This document shows, one piece after another, positions 9,335-18,867 of a stretch of 64,000 nucleotides of DNA. The stretch spans positions 49,614,333 to 49,678,332 of the forward strand of contig OX419756.1 of assembly GCA_948567375.1 (NCBI GenBank), written 5' to 3'. How positions within the stretch are numbered: position 1 is the first letter of the stretch; each line of letters begins with the position of its first letter. A program made the translations under genes and the position numbers. The notes under the pieces were generated by a model. That model was not told where the DNA came from, searched no databases, and saw nothing but the letters and a program-made list of their open reading frames with translations. This stretch comes from Lunularia cruciata. Taxonomy: Eukaryota > Streptophyta > Marchantiopsida > Lunulariales > Lunulariaceae.

Positions 9335-10951
9335 ATGGGGAAACTTCCGGTTTTCTTTGGCAAGGATGGAGAAGATGTGGAGGCCTTTGTGAGAAACTTC
9401 AAGAGAGCTTGCATAGGAAACAATGAGAGGAGGAAGAATGAGTGGGCCTCATTATTACCACATTTCTTTGAGGATGCAGCACTTACATGGTATGAGTCAG
9501 AATACCAAAAGAGAGAGAGGAGAGATGGGGAGGAGTCGTCTTGGGAGAATTTGACTTCAGCACTCATTGAGAACTTTCTTCCTGATGAGAGTTATGAGAG
9601 ATTGATGAGTGAGGTTACATTTCTCAAGCAAGGAGATGGAGAGAAAGTGAGGGTCTATGTGGAAAGAGTGGAAAAGTGGGAGTCCAGATTTCGCATAGTG
9701 TTGAGGAAGGGTGGGGATGATGTGGAGACTACAATGATTGGCATAGAGGCCATGCTCACCAAGAATTTTGTGGGAGGATTGAGATCACAAATTAGAAGCA
9801 AGGTGAGATATGAGAAACCTTCTTCCAAGGTTGAAGCTATCAAGATCGCAATTCGTATGGAGGAGAGTTTGGAAGGGGATGAGAGTGATTTGGTGGTGAA
9901 GGAGGTTGTGCATCCTCCTCAAGGCTACAAGTATGGTGGAACTTCTGATACTTTGGTAACAAGGGTTGCACCACAAGTAGTAGTTGCTCCAATTCTTGCA
10001 CCTCCACCAAAAGATCCACTTCAAACCATCACAAAACAACTTGCGGATCTCAAGATCAATGTGGTGCAACTATGGGAGAAGAGAGAGGTGGATCAGAATG
10101 TAGGGAGAAGGCCTAGGAGTTATGGAAACTATCCATATAGAGGAGGTCAACCAGCCAACAATTTCAATGATAGAAATTGTTTTGGTTGTGGAGGAAGAGG
10201 CCATATCCAAAGGAATTGCCCAAATTCCACTTACCATGGAGGAAGGGGTTATGAGGGAGCCAATAGAGGGAAAGAGGGAGGTAGTGAAACCCAAGTGGCT
10301 CCTAATCCCAACAAAGTTAAGGGGATAGCATCCATAGATGTGGTTGAGAGCAAGTATGAGAAGGGAGAGTGCTCAAACTCCAAGGGTCTTAATTTGGAGC
10401 TTTTGGCACAAGAGAAGAAGAGAGCTCGTTTTGCAGAGGATGTTCACTCTTCTCAAGGATTTACTTCAAGCAAGGATACTCCTTTGTCTACTAGGAGCAC
10501 TCGCACCTCAACACCATCAACAACAAAGACTCCAAGGAAGAGGTTGGGGATGGAGGACTTCTTGATCTCAAAGCAACAATGGAACTACAATGCATTGGAG
10601 GATGTTGGTAGTCACAAGGCTAACATCACAGTGGGCCAATTAATTGCTTTGAACCCTACCTTGAGAAAGGAGCTTAGAGGTGGTTTGAGTTCTACAAGGA
10701 GCAAGAAGAAGAAGAAGGCAAAAGTTCCAGTATCAATGGGGGTGGTGGATGCCAAGCCAGCACCATGGGAGGCTTGTGAATATGCCTCCAAGATTGATGT
10801 GAGAGTGAATGGTCACAACATCAAGGATGCATTGGTTGATGGAGGATCAGCAGTGAATGCCATGTCAGAAAGGTTGATGAAGAAGTTGGGTATGATACCT
10901 TCAAGACCTTCAACATTTGTGGTGAGCATGGGAAACAAGCAACAAGTTTGA
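9335..10951 (+). CDS. Gag-protease polyprotein of element B, copy 1 (ends at a premature TGA in protease)
   Basis: A frame of 538 residues. The N-terminal part (about 1-190) has the plant retrotransposon Gag pattern, including WASLLPHFFEDAALTWYESE and LIENFLPDESY. A CCHC knuckle is at C282-C285-H290-C295 (CFGCGGRGHIQRNC), followed by a long Ser/Lys-rich linker. The aspartic protease begins with ALVDGGSAVNAMS, where D502-G503-G504 replaces the usual DSG or DTG triad. The frame stops at 10949-10951, TGA, where copy 2 has CGA, a CpG transition. The protease remainder (LLLGRPWLRAA) continues in frame to about 11100, where it runs into duplication copy 2. The 9099-9334 gap holds only an A/G-rich spacer. 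Confidence 0.88.
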   Translation: MGKLPVFFGKDGEDVEAFVRNFKRACIGNNERRKNEWASLLPHFFEDAALTWYESEYQKRERRDGEESSWENLTSALIENFLPDESYERLMSEVTFLKQGDGEKVRVYVERVEKWESRFRIVLRKGGDDVETTMIGIEAMLTKNFVGGLRSQIRSKVRYEKPSSKVEAIKIAIRMEESLEGDESDLVVKEVVHPPQGYKYGGTSDTLVTRVAPQVVVAPILAPPPKDPLQTITKQLADLKINVVQLWEKREVDQNVGRRPRSYGNYPYRGGQPANNFNDRNCFGCGGRGHIQRNCPNSTYHGGRGYEGANRGKEGGSETQVAPNPNKVKGIASIDVVESKYEKGECSNSKGLNLELLAQEKKRARFAEDVHSSQGFTSSKDTPLSTRSTRTSTPSTTKTPRKRLGMEDFLISKQQWNYNALEDVGSHKANITVGQLIALNPTLRKELRGGLSSTRSKKKKKAKVPVSMGVVDAKPAPWEACEYASKIDVRVNGHNIKDALVDGGSAVNAMSERLMKKLGMIPSRPSTFVVSMGNKQQV

Positions 10952-11115
10952 CCAATAGGGGTGATGGATAAGGTGGTAGTTTCAGTTATGGGAGTTCAAA
11001 ATCTCATGACTTTCCAAGTCTTGAAGGATTCAAGCTATGACTTACTTCTTGGGAGGCCATGGTTGAGAGCAGCACGCACAACTGATCGATGGCACAAAGG
11101 GTTCATCTTGGGAAC

Positions 11116-11589
11116 ATGGAGGGTCATCAAGAGTGGAAATTGAGATTATGCAAGGTTCCCCAAGGGCTTGAGGTGATTGTAGGGGTGGATTTGAGGAAAA
11201 GAGAGTTTACAATAGAATTTGAAGAGAGTGTTGAGAGGATCCAAAAACCTACACCACTTAGAGGAAAGAGTGAGTCTAAGTGCTTTCTGTGTGGAGAGAA
11301 GGGACATAAGGCAAGTTCATGTCCATTGACCTTTGAGAGCAAGAGATTGAGGGAAAGGAGAGGCTTACTTGACTTGGGTTTGCATGTTGGACCTTCTTCA
11401 CCAAGATTGGGAGGGAGAAGATCTAAGACCAAGGAGTTGTGTGAGGTTTGTGGAGTTGAAGGACTTCCAAAAGGATATGAGTGTACTGGAGTAAAATCAC
11501 TTTTGGAGACTTTGATGAAGGATCTTGGAGAGAGTCTTAGTACAGCTATAGAAATACTACCACCTTCATCAGCTAGTTCTCAAGATTAG
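11116..11589 (+). CDS. Accessory zinc-knuckle ORF, copy 2
   Basis: Same 157 codons as copy 1, without stops or indels. I count six replacements: F18L, G49R, H121Y, S124T, A128S and V134M. The first CCHC knuckle is intact. H121Y removes a ligand of the second cluster, leaving GYEC. The persistence of both open frames contrasts with the stops in neighbouring gag and pol, though the short length and young duplication may be reason enough. Confidence 0.62.
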   Translation: MEGHQEWKLRLCKVPQGLEVIVGVDLRKREFTIEFEESVERIQKPTPLRGKSESKCFLCGEKGHKASSCPLTFESKRLRERRGLLDLGLHVGPSSPRLGGRRSKTKELCEVCGVEGLPKGYECTGVKSLLETLMKDLGESLSTAIEILPPSSASSQD

Positions 11590-11825
11590 TGATGGAGATA
11601 ATCTTTCAACTTATGGATAAACTATCCATGAGGGTTCGATTAATATGCACTTTAGGATTTGATGTTGCTATAGAAATCTTGGAGCAACTTGAACCTTTTG
11701 TGTTCCCTAGGGTGCATTACTCTCAAATGGTGTTATTCATGTATATACTCTATTAGTTATAGAGTGAGAGAAAAGAAAAGAGAAAAAGAAAAATTGAGAG
11801 AAAAGAAAGATAGTGAGAGGTTAAG

Positions 11826-13078
11826 ATGGGGAAACTTCCAGTTTTCTTTGGCAAGGATGGAGAAGATGTGGAGGCCTTTGTGAGAGACTTCAAGAGAGCT
11901 TGCATAGGAAACAATGAGAGGAGGAAGAATGAGTGGGCCTCATTATTACCACATTTCTTTGAGGATGCAGCACTTACATGGTATGAGTCAGAATACCAAA
12001 AGAGAGAGAGGAGAGATGGGGAAGAGGAGTTTTGGGAGACTTTGACTTCAGAACTCATTGAGAACTTTCTTCCTGATGAGAGTTACAAAAGATTGATGAG
12101 TAAGGTTACATTTCTCAAGCAAGGAGATGGAGAGAAAGTGAGAGTCTATGTGGAAAGAGTGGAAAGTAAGAGTCTTGAGTTCACATAGTGTTGAGGAAGG
12201 GTGGGGATGATGTGGAGACTACGATGATTGGCATAGGGGCCATGCTCACCAAGAATTTTGTGGGAGGGTTGAGACCACAAATTAGAAGCAAGGTGAGATA
12301 TGAGAAACCTTCTTCCAAGGTTGAAGCTATCAAGATCGCAATTTGTATGGAGGAGAGTTTGGAAGGTGATGAGAGTGATTTGGTGGTGAAGGGGGTTGTG
12401 CATCCTCCCCAACGCTACAAGTATGGTGGAACTTTTGATACTTTGGTGACAAGGGTTGTACCACAAGTAGTAGTTGCTCCAATTCTTGCACCTCCACCAA
12501 AGGATCCACTTCAAACCATCACAAAACAACTTGCGGATCTCAAGATCAATGTGGTGCAACTATGGGAGAAGAGAGAGGTGGATCAAAATGTAGGAAGAGG
12601 GCCTAGGAGTTATGGAAATTATCTATATAGAGGAGTTCAACCAGCCAACAATTTCAATGATAGAAATTGTTTTGGTTGTGGAGGAAGAGGTTATATCCGA
12701 AGAAATTGCCCAAATTCCACTTGCCATGGAGGAAGGGGTTATGAGGGAGCCAATAGAGGGAAAGAGGGAGGTAGTGAAACCCAAGTGGCTCCTAATCCCA
12801 ACAAAGTTAAGGGGATAGCATCCATAGATGTGGTTGAGAGCAAGTATGAGAAGGGAGAGTGCTCGAACTCCAAGGGTCTTAATTTGGAGCTTTTGGCACA
12901 AGAGAAGAAGAGAGCTCGTTTTGCAAAGGATGTTCACTCTTCTCAAGGATTTACTTCAAGCAAGGATACTCCTTTGTCTACTAGGAGCACTCGCACCTCA
13001 ACACCATCAACAACAAAGACTCCAAGGAAGAAGTTGAGGATGGAGGACTTCTTGATCTCAAAGCAACAATGGAACTAA
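11826..13078 (+). pseudogene. Gag of element B, copy 2 (frameshifted)
   Basis: Starts MGKLPVFFGKDGEDVEAF like copy 1. Near 12165 one base is lost (GTGGAAAGTAAGAG here against GTGGAAAAGTGGGAG), and the frame stops at 12186-12188. Gag resumes in another frame to 13078, where TAC has become TAA in the motif QQWNY. The knuckle at about 12672-12713 reads CFGCGGRGYIRRNC, with the His replaced by Tyr, so metal binding is probably lost. As in copy 1, the 11590-11825 gap holds only an A/G-rich spacer. Confidence 0.88.
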
Positions 13079-13081
13079 AAT

Positions 13082-14054
13082 GTGTTAGAGGATGTTGGTA
13101 GTCACAAGGCTAACATCACAGTAAGCCAATTAATTGCTTTGAACCCTACCTTGAGAAAGGAGCTTAGAGGTGGTTTGAGTTCTACAAGGAGCAAGAGGAA
13201 GAAGAAGGCAAAAGTTCCAATATCAATGGGGGTGGTAGATGCCAAGCCAGCACCATGGGAGGCTTGTGAATATGCCTCCAAGATTGATGTGAGAGTGAAT
13301 GGTCACAACATCAAGGATGCATTGGTTGATGGAGGATCAGCAATAAATGTAATGTCACAAAGGTTGATGAAGAAGTTGGGTATGATAGCCTCAAGACCTT
13401 CAACATTTGTGGTGAGCATGGCAAACAAGCAACAAGTTCGACCAGAAGGGGTGATGGATAAAGTGGTAGTTTCAGTTATGGGAGTTCAAAATCTCATGAC
13501 TTTCCAAGTCTTGAAGGATTCAAGCTATGACTTACTTCTTGGGAGGCCATGGTTGAGAGCAGCATGCACAACTGATCAATGGCACAAAGGGTACTTGAGG
13601 ATTGGGCCATCAAACCATAGAGTCATAGTTCTTATGACTAACACCACCAACACTTCACATTCAGATACACCATCTTCTGATTATTGGGAATCAGATTCTC
13701 AGATGTGTATCCTTTGTGTGCTATGGATTTTGCACCTAAGCCAGAGGTTTTGAAGGACCCAGACAAATCACCACTGACACTTAAGGAGGTAGAGAGAAGG
13801 TTAGCTACCCTCAAGTATGGCCCAAATGTTACCAAGGAGGAGAAGGTGAGATTTGAGGAGATTTTCCGCAAGTTCATCCATGTGTTTGCTTTCAATTACA
13901 AGGATTTGAAGGAAGTCACCTTGGAGGAGCACAAGATAGAGGTGGAGTCACATGCAAGACCAATCCGCCAAAAGCAACATCGCATTAGCCCACCAATATC
14001 TTTGGTTGTGAAGGAGGAGATTGATAAGCTCAAGGAGGTTGGATTTAGCTTGAG
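13082..14054 (+). pseudogene. Protease and RT N-terminal linker of element B
   Basis: The protease reads ALVDGGSAINVMS then VLKDSSYDLLLGRPWLRAA, the catalytic and C-terminal motifs of a retroviral-type aspartic protease. After 13690 about 80 bp of acidic linker are missing compared with elements O (about 355-440) and E (near 62810-62870). This shifts the frame from SDYWESDSQ into DVYPLCAMDFAPKPEVL. The linker then runs PDKSPLTLKEVERRLATLKY and on to RPIRQKQHRISPP, the usual entry into RT. A further small deletion near 14050 shifts the frame again before the first catalytic RT block. Confidence 0.85.
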
Positions 14055-15300
14055 GTGGAGAATTCAGAATGGGTGTCTCCAATTGTCATTGTGAAGAAAA
14101 AGAATGGCAAGCTTCGGGTATGTGTGGATTACAAGAAGCTCAATGTTGTTACCAAGAAGGACTACTACCCATTGCCATTCATTGATGAGATCTTGGAGGA
14201 GGTTGCAGGTCATGAGAGGTATAGTTTTGGAGATGGTTATAGTGGATATAACCAAATCAAGATTGCACCAGAGCATCAACAACTCACCACATTCACCACA
14301 CCTTGGGGAACTTACACTTTCAAGGTCATGCTTTTTGGGCTTTGCAATGCTCCAGCCACATTCTAACGGTTCATGAACAAGGTATTTAAACCTTTCATTG
14401 GGAAATTTGTGAGAGACTTCATTGATGACTTTTGTGTCTATGGGAGCAAGGAGGAGCACTTTGAGCACCAAATCAAAGTCTTGCAGTGCTTGGATGAGGA
14501 AAATGCATCACTCAACCCAAAGAAGTACATTTTTGGATGTGAAGAAGGTCTACTTTTGGGGCACATCATCTCCAAGGATGGAAAAGCAGTTGATCCTCAG
14601 AAGGTGAGGAAAATCTCAGACCTTCCATTGCCTTCAAGCTTGACAAAGTTATGCCAATTCTTGGGGATGGTTGGATACTATAGGAGGTTCATCTTCTCAT
14701 TTTCCAACAAGGCTTATGCATTGACCATCTACATGAAGAAGGGTGTAGATTACATGGTGATTTTGGAGGACAAGGAGGCTCTCAAAGCTTTTGAGGAGCT
14801 CAAGCAATCCCTTGTTGTAGCTCCAATTCTTGCTAAACCTAATTGGAGTAAGCCTTTCATCCTCTACACTGATGCTTCTAATGTAGCTATAGGATGCACT
14901 CTTAGTCAATTAGACCAAGATGGGCATGATCATCCAATAGCTTATGCTAGTAGGCAGATGGTTTCAGCAGAGAAGAACTACTCTGTCACAGAGAGAGAAG
15001 GGTTGGCAGTGATCTTTGGTCTCAAGAAGTTTAGACATTACTTGATTGGAGGGAAAGCCACCATTGTCACGGATCACAAGGCTTTGAAGTACATCTTCAA
15101 CAAGCCTAATGTTGTAGGGAGACTAGCAAGGTGGATGATACTCTTGTCTGAGTATGAGTACACCATTGAGGATAGGCCAGGAAAGAAACATGCAAATGCT
15201 GATTTGTTATCTAGAGCCTATGATCATGATGGAGATGAGCCAGTGGATGATTCCTTTTCGGATGAGGAGCTCATGACAATCTCAATCACTCAAGAGGTTC
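14055..15300 (+). pseudogene. Reverse transcriptase and RNase H of element B
   Basis: RT motifs appear in order: VSPIVIVKKKNGKLRVCVDY, YPLPFIDEILEEVAGHERYS, DGYSGYNQIKI, TTPWGTYTFKVMLFGLCNAP and the catalytic FIDDFCVYG (about 14418-14444). A TAA at 14364-14366 replaces the CAA still seen in O. RNase H follows with YTDASNVAIGCTLSQ, TEREGLAVIFGLKKFRHYL and TDHKALKYIFNKP, giving the D-E-D core. The connection ANADLLSRAYD closes the domain. These are non-chromodomain Ty3/gypsy motifs. Apart from the single stop and the upstream shift, the catalytic residues are present. Confidence 0.92.
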
Positions 15301-16575
15301 CAATGGACTACAAGGAGATTGTGGATTTTGTGACAAGAGGTAACTATCCAGAAGGGATGCATGCTAGGAAGAAGAAGGCCCTTGCAGCAAGATCTAGACC
15401 TTACACATTGGTGGAGGATATTCTTTTTCACCAAGGAGCATATGGTCTACTTCAAAGAGCAGTGGGTAAGGAAGAGTCTATCATACTCATAAAGGAGTTT
15501 CATGAAGGTTTAGTATGTGGAGGACACTTTGCAGGAAAGGTAACTGCTTTCAAGATTCTAGATGCAGGTTACCATTGGAGAGGGATTTTCAAGGATTCTC
15601 TTGATTATTGCAAAACTTGTCATGTTTGTCAAGCTTTTGCTAGAAATTCTACATCCACTCCACCACTTAGATCAATTCCATTGCTAGGACCTTTTGAGAA
15701 GTGGGGAATTGATTTTGTAGGTCCTCTCAATAGAACCCCAAGGAACAATTAGTACATTGTGGTACTTACTGATTACCTTACTAAGTGGGTTGAGGCTAGA
15801 CCATTGAGGGACAAGAATGAAGATGAAGTGGGTAGATTTCTTTATGAACACCTTATCACTAGGTTTGGATGCCCTTTGGAGTTGGTTTTTGATAGAGGAG
15901 GAGACTTTATAGGAAGCATTACTACAGCCATGCTATGACATTTCTCTATCACACATAGAGTAACTACATCCTATAAGCCAAATTCCAATGGCTTGGCAGA
16001 GAGAACCAATCAGACCTTGTGCATGATGTTGGCCAAAGATGCAGAAATGGAGGGGGCTAAACATCATTGGGACAAGAGGATTCATGCAGTTTTGTGGGAG
16101 TATAGGACAACCATGAAGACTTCCACCAGATATTCTCCATTTCAATGGGTGTATGGTATTGAGTCTACCTTACCTATTCACTTTGATCTTCCTACCTTCC
16201 AAAGCATTCATAGGAGATTGAAGAAAACACAAGGAGGTGATGTAGAGTAGTCAAGGAAAGATCAACTCATGGAGTTGGAAGAGGCAAGAGCAGTTGCTAT
16301 GGTTGGAGTGGAGCAAGCCCAAAGGAAACAAAAGGAGAGTTATGACAAGAGGCAAGGCAAGAAGAAGGTGGAGCCTTTCAAAGAAGGTGATTGGGTAATG
16401 TTGTTTGATTCCATTTGATTCAAGAGAGTGAAAAAGAAGTTTTTGCCTAAGTACTTTGGACCTTTCATAGTGGAGAAGGTGTGGGGAAATTACACCTATG
16501 ATCTCAAGGAGTTGGGAGCAAGACACTTTGATAGGATTAACCATGATAAGTTGAAGATGTACCATAGAAGGTAGA
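15301..16575 (+). pseudogene. Integrase of element B
   Basis: The zinc-binding H2C2 region is HEGLVCGGHFAG...CKTCHVCQAF (about 15500-15635). The catalytic core has WGIDFVGPL, FDRGGDF and NSNGLAERTNQ, supplying D, D and E. Two nonsense changes interrupt it: TAG at 15750 where O has TGG, and TGA at 15936 where O has TGG. The C-terminal part contains EPFKEGDWVMLF and PKYFGPFIVEKVWGNYTYDL, then ends near 16575 without a chromodomain. This enzyme would insert the DNA copy; the stops show this copy cannot. Confidence 0.9.
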
Positions 16576-16609
16576 GAGACCTTCACTTTGAGGACAAAGT
16601 GAAAACTTA

Positions 16610-16622
16610 GTCCGGGGGTAAA
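16610..16622 (+). other. Polypurine tract of element B
   Basis: AGTCCGGGGGTAA directly precedes LTR3. It is a G-rich tract with two C interruptions, in the expected position for plus-strand priming. Confidence 0.6.
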
Positions 16623-17300
16623 TGTAACACCCATTTGTGCATGTGTGTGGTATTGTGATATTTAGCTTGGTATTACAAGTACTTAAGAGATACTATTTAT
16701 ATATAGATAAAAGATGGTTCGATATTAGTCATGGTTAGCTAAAGTTAGTCATAGCTAAGATAAAGGGGACCTTACTTTAGAGGAAGTAGAAAAGATGAGC
16801 ACCACTATTTTGGATTTTAGTGTGTTGACTTGGTATTATTCCTAGCTGTTTGGCTTTGAGGAAAAAGTTGAGAACTCTTGGGCCCGCAAGCCTTTTTGTT
16901 TTGGATCCTTCTTTAGTCCAAGGATAGCCCATGTGAAGGAATCCTTGACTTAGTGGTTGGGTCAAGATAAGACCACATGCTTAGGGGAATATGCCGATGT
17001 GAATGGATATTCCTTTCTAATTTTTGACTTTACTTGACTTTTAGTCTAATAACTTGAGTTACTACGGTAATTAGTAACTTTGGTACGTAACTATTTCACA
17101 AGTATATAAACAAGGGGTGAGGAGATACTCATCATCCTTTCATTTGCAACTATCTCTTTCTCATTGAGTTCTGTAGTGAGCAATGCCTTGAGTCTTGGAG
17201 GACTATGATGGAGTGGGGTTTCCTTGCCTTCTTAGTCCATGGTGCGCTACCATAATAGCCATCAGAGGTTCATCCTGAGTGAGAGACAGGCCGGCTCACA
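16623..17300 (+). repeat. B LTR3 (678 bp, 3' LTR)
   Basis: Has the same termini as the other B LTRs. It lacks about 14-16 bases (AGTGTTAGCCTTGG) present in LTR1, LTR2 and the solo LTR at 24331, and has the ACCACATGCTTAG block that LTR2 lacks. Its right flank AGTCA is integrase sequence of element A. Confidence 0.95.
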
Positions 17301-17980
17301 AGTCAGTGCAAACCAAAATGTATTGCTTCCTTGTGACTCGGGTCACTGGTTGAATGGGATCTACAAAATCAATCCTCCATTTCTCAAAAGGGGCCAAGGG
17401 AAAAATTGGCCTCAAAGGCCATTGAGAAGTAGCCGTCGGCTTCTCCGTTCTCTAACAAGCATCACAGCTTCAGATATGAGCATGTGTGTCTTTGTACATT
17501 GTAGGCCACCAATACCTTGCCAAAAGAATCTTCTTTACAGTATTCTTCAGAGCATAGTGTCCTCCCAATGCTTTGGAGTGTAAAGACTCAATCACGCCTC
17601 CTACTTTGTATGACTCCAAGCATCACCGAAGTACTTCGTCTTCACCCAACTTGAATAGAATGTTGTGTTTGAGCTAGTACGGCCCCATTTTCTTGAGAAA
17701 GACTGCCCTCTGCTCCCAGTCCATCCCTTCAGGACAATGGAGAGTATGCAGATAATGATATTCTGCTACATACCTCATACTTTGCATTGTTGTTAATTGA
17801 TATAACTCTTCATCAGGGAACAGATCGTCAATTTCCCACTCCTGGTCTTGAGTTTCTAACCTGGACAGGAAGTCCGCATTTGAATGCAAAGCTCCCTTCT
17901 TTACTTGTACAGTATATGTGAATTCTTGTAACAACAAGATCCATCTTGCAATTCACCGGGACAAATCTGCCTTCTTGATC
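17301..17980 (-). pseudogene. Element A RNase H end, connection and integrase N-terminus
   Basis: Read on the minus strand from 17980, the RNase H end is followed by LHSNADFLSRL, the connection after RNase H. Next come an acidic linker (EIDDLFPDEELYQL), the zinc-binding region (GGHYALKNTVKKILLARYWW, then a C..C pair with a stop), and the start of the integrase core (FEKWRIDFVDPIQPV, YILVCTD). The frame ends at 17301 at the LTR3 edge of B. Insertion of C at 17981 cut the RNase H domain; the rest is at 25242 onward. Confidence 0.85.
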
Positions 17981-17985
17981 AAATG
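17981..17985. repeat. Target-site duplication AAATG, left of element C
   Basis: AAATG here and at 25237-25241 flanks element C exactly at TGTAATACC and GTATTACA. The host sequence is the RNase H gene of element A. Confidence 0.93.
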
Positions 17986-18727
17986 TGTAATACCAAGAGC
18001 TAGCCATATGATCTAGATGTGAAATTTTGTTTGGTAACATCTAGAATGATGTTATACATGATGGTTGAAATAGATTAGATAGAAGTATCACCAAAAGAGT
18101 ACTTCTACTAATAGGGCAAAAACCAAAATAAACTTGAGAACCTTAGAACCAATAGCTAGACATATGATTTAAAGATGAGAATTGGTTTGGTAACATCTGG
18201 AAAGATATTACACATGATGGACTAAACAGATCAGAAAGAGGTATCACCAAAAGGGGACTTCTACTCATAGAGTAGGAACCAAAATATGCTTAAAATTTTT
18301 GAAAACAATTTCAGAGGCCTAAACGGATGAATTAGGCCTCGAAAATGTGCAGATTCCCCCCCCCCCCATGAAGGAAAGGCTGGCCTTCCCTTCCCCCTAC
18401 TTTGTCTTGTTGAGAGCTTTCCAATGGTACCTTACTCATGTGATTCTAAGATTCCTACAAGAAGATTCCCTAAAAGATTCCCTTTGGTCAAAGCTTGTTT
18501 GACCAACCAGATAGGACCTAGACCAGACATGCCACCCATCCGAGTAAGTAATCCAAGGGTGGAGCTTGCTGACATGTCACCTATCTGTGTGCCTAATCCT
18601 ATGGTGGAGCTTCCTTGGAGGAGATCCTCTTTGTCTATATAATAAAGAGATGGTGCTCCTTTGGGGCATCAAATGTTTGAGTGTGCAATCCGTGTTTTCT
18701 CTCTTCTCTTGTCCTTGGAGTATTACA
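17986..18727 (+). repeat. C 5' LTR (742 bp)
   Basis: Runs TGTAATACC to GTATTACA. It contains two diverged versions of a roughly 115-bp block (both with TAGCCATATGAT or TAGACATATGATT and TTTGGTAACATCT) near 18000 and 18160, a poly-C run near 18356-18367, and a TATA-like CTATATAATAAA near 18635. Transcription would start about 30 bases after that TATA. Confidence 0.93.
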
Positions 18728-18728
18728 A

Positions 18729-18740
18729 TGGTATCGGAGC
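18729..18740 (+). other. Primer-binding site of element C (initiator tRNA-Met)
   Basis: TGGTATCGGAGC matches the plant initiator tRNA-Met complement TGGTATCAGAGC with one mismatch, one base after the LTR end. Confidence 0.85.
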
Positions 18741-18867
18741 AAGTGTTTTAGTCCAAGAGAGTGGATCACCCCTCTTGGAATAGCACAAACTACTGAAACT
18801 GAGTAATTTGAGGTGGAGAACATAGAGAAATTGCGAGACTTAGGAAGGATTTTAGAGGGCGGATGGG

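Larger units (their letters stand above)
8610..13591 (+). repeat. 2.49-kb tandem duplication (accessory ORF + gag + protease)
   Basis: Copy 1 is 8610-11101 and copy 2 is 11102-13591, nearly identical and head to tail. The junction reads GGCACAAAGGGTTCATCTTGG, joining the protease end of copy 1 to the start of copy 2. At the end of copy 2 the protease continues normally into GTACTTGAGG. Element O has the single-copy form (GGCACAAAGGGTTCTTGAGG, 241-260), so the duplication is private to this insertion or its lineage. Confidence 0.95.
6189..17300 (+). mobile_element. Element B: plus-strand Ty3/gypsy retrotransposon with an extra LTR and duplicated gag
   Basis: The order is LTR1 (6189-6880), a 206-bp leader, LTR2 (7087-7765), primer site and leader, accessory ORF plus gag-protease twice in tandem, then protease, RT, RNase H, integrase, purine tract and LTR3 (16623-17300). 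The LTRs begin TGTAACACCC and end GGCTCACA, and are about 678-692 bp. Integrase lacks a chromodomain. The outer flanks GGATC and AGTCA do not match, so there is no target duplication. The LTRs differ mainly by short indels, implying a younger age than A. Pol carries a handful of stops and at least two frameshifts, so the copy is dead but well preserved. Confidence 0.92.

Noticed and set aside
9262..9567. Minus-strand frame with hydrophobic Ser/Leu/Phe-rich sequence (again 11753-12058)
   Set aside because: Antisense of Gag and of a purine-rich spacer; the composition is explained by that.
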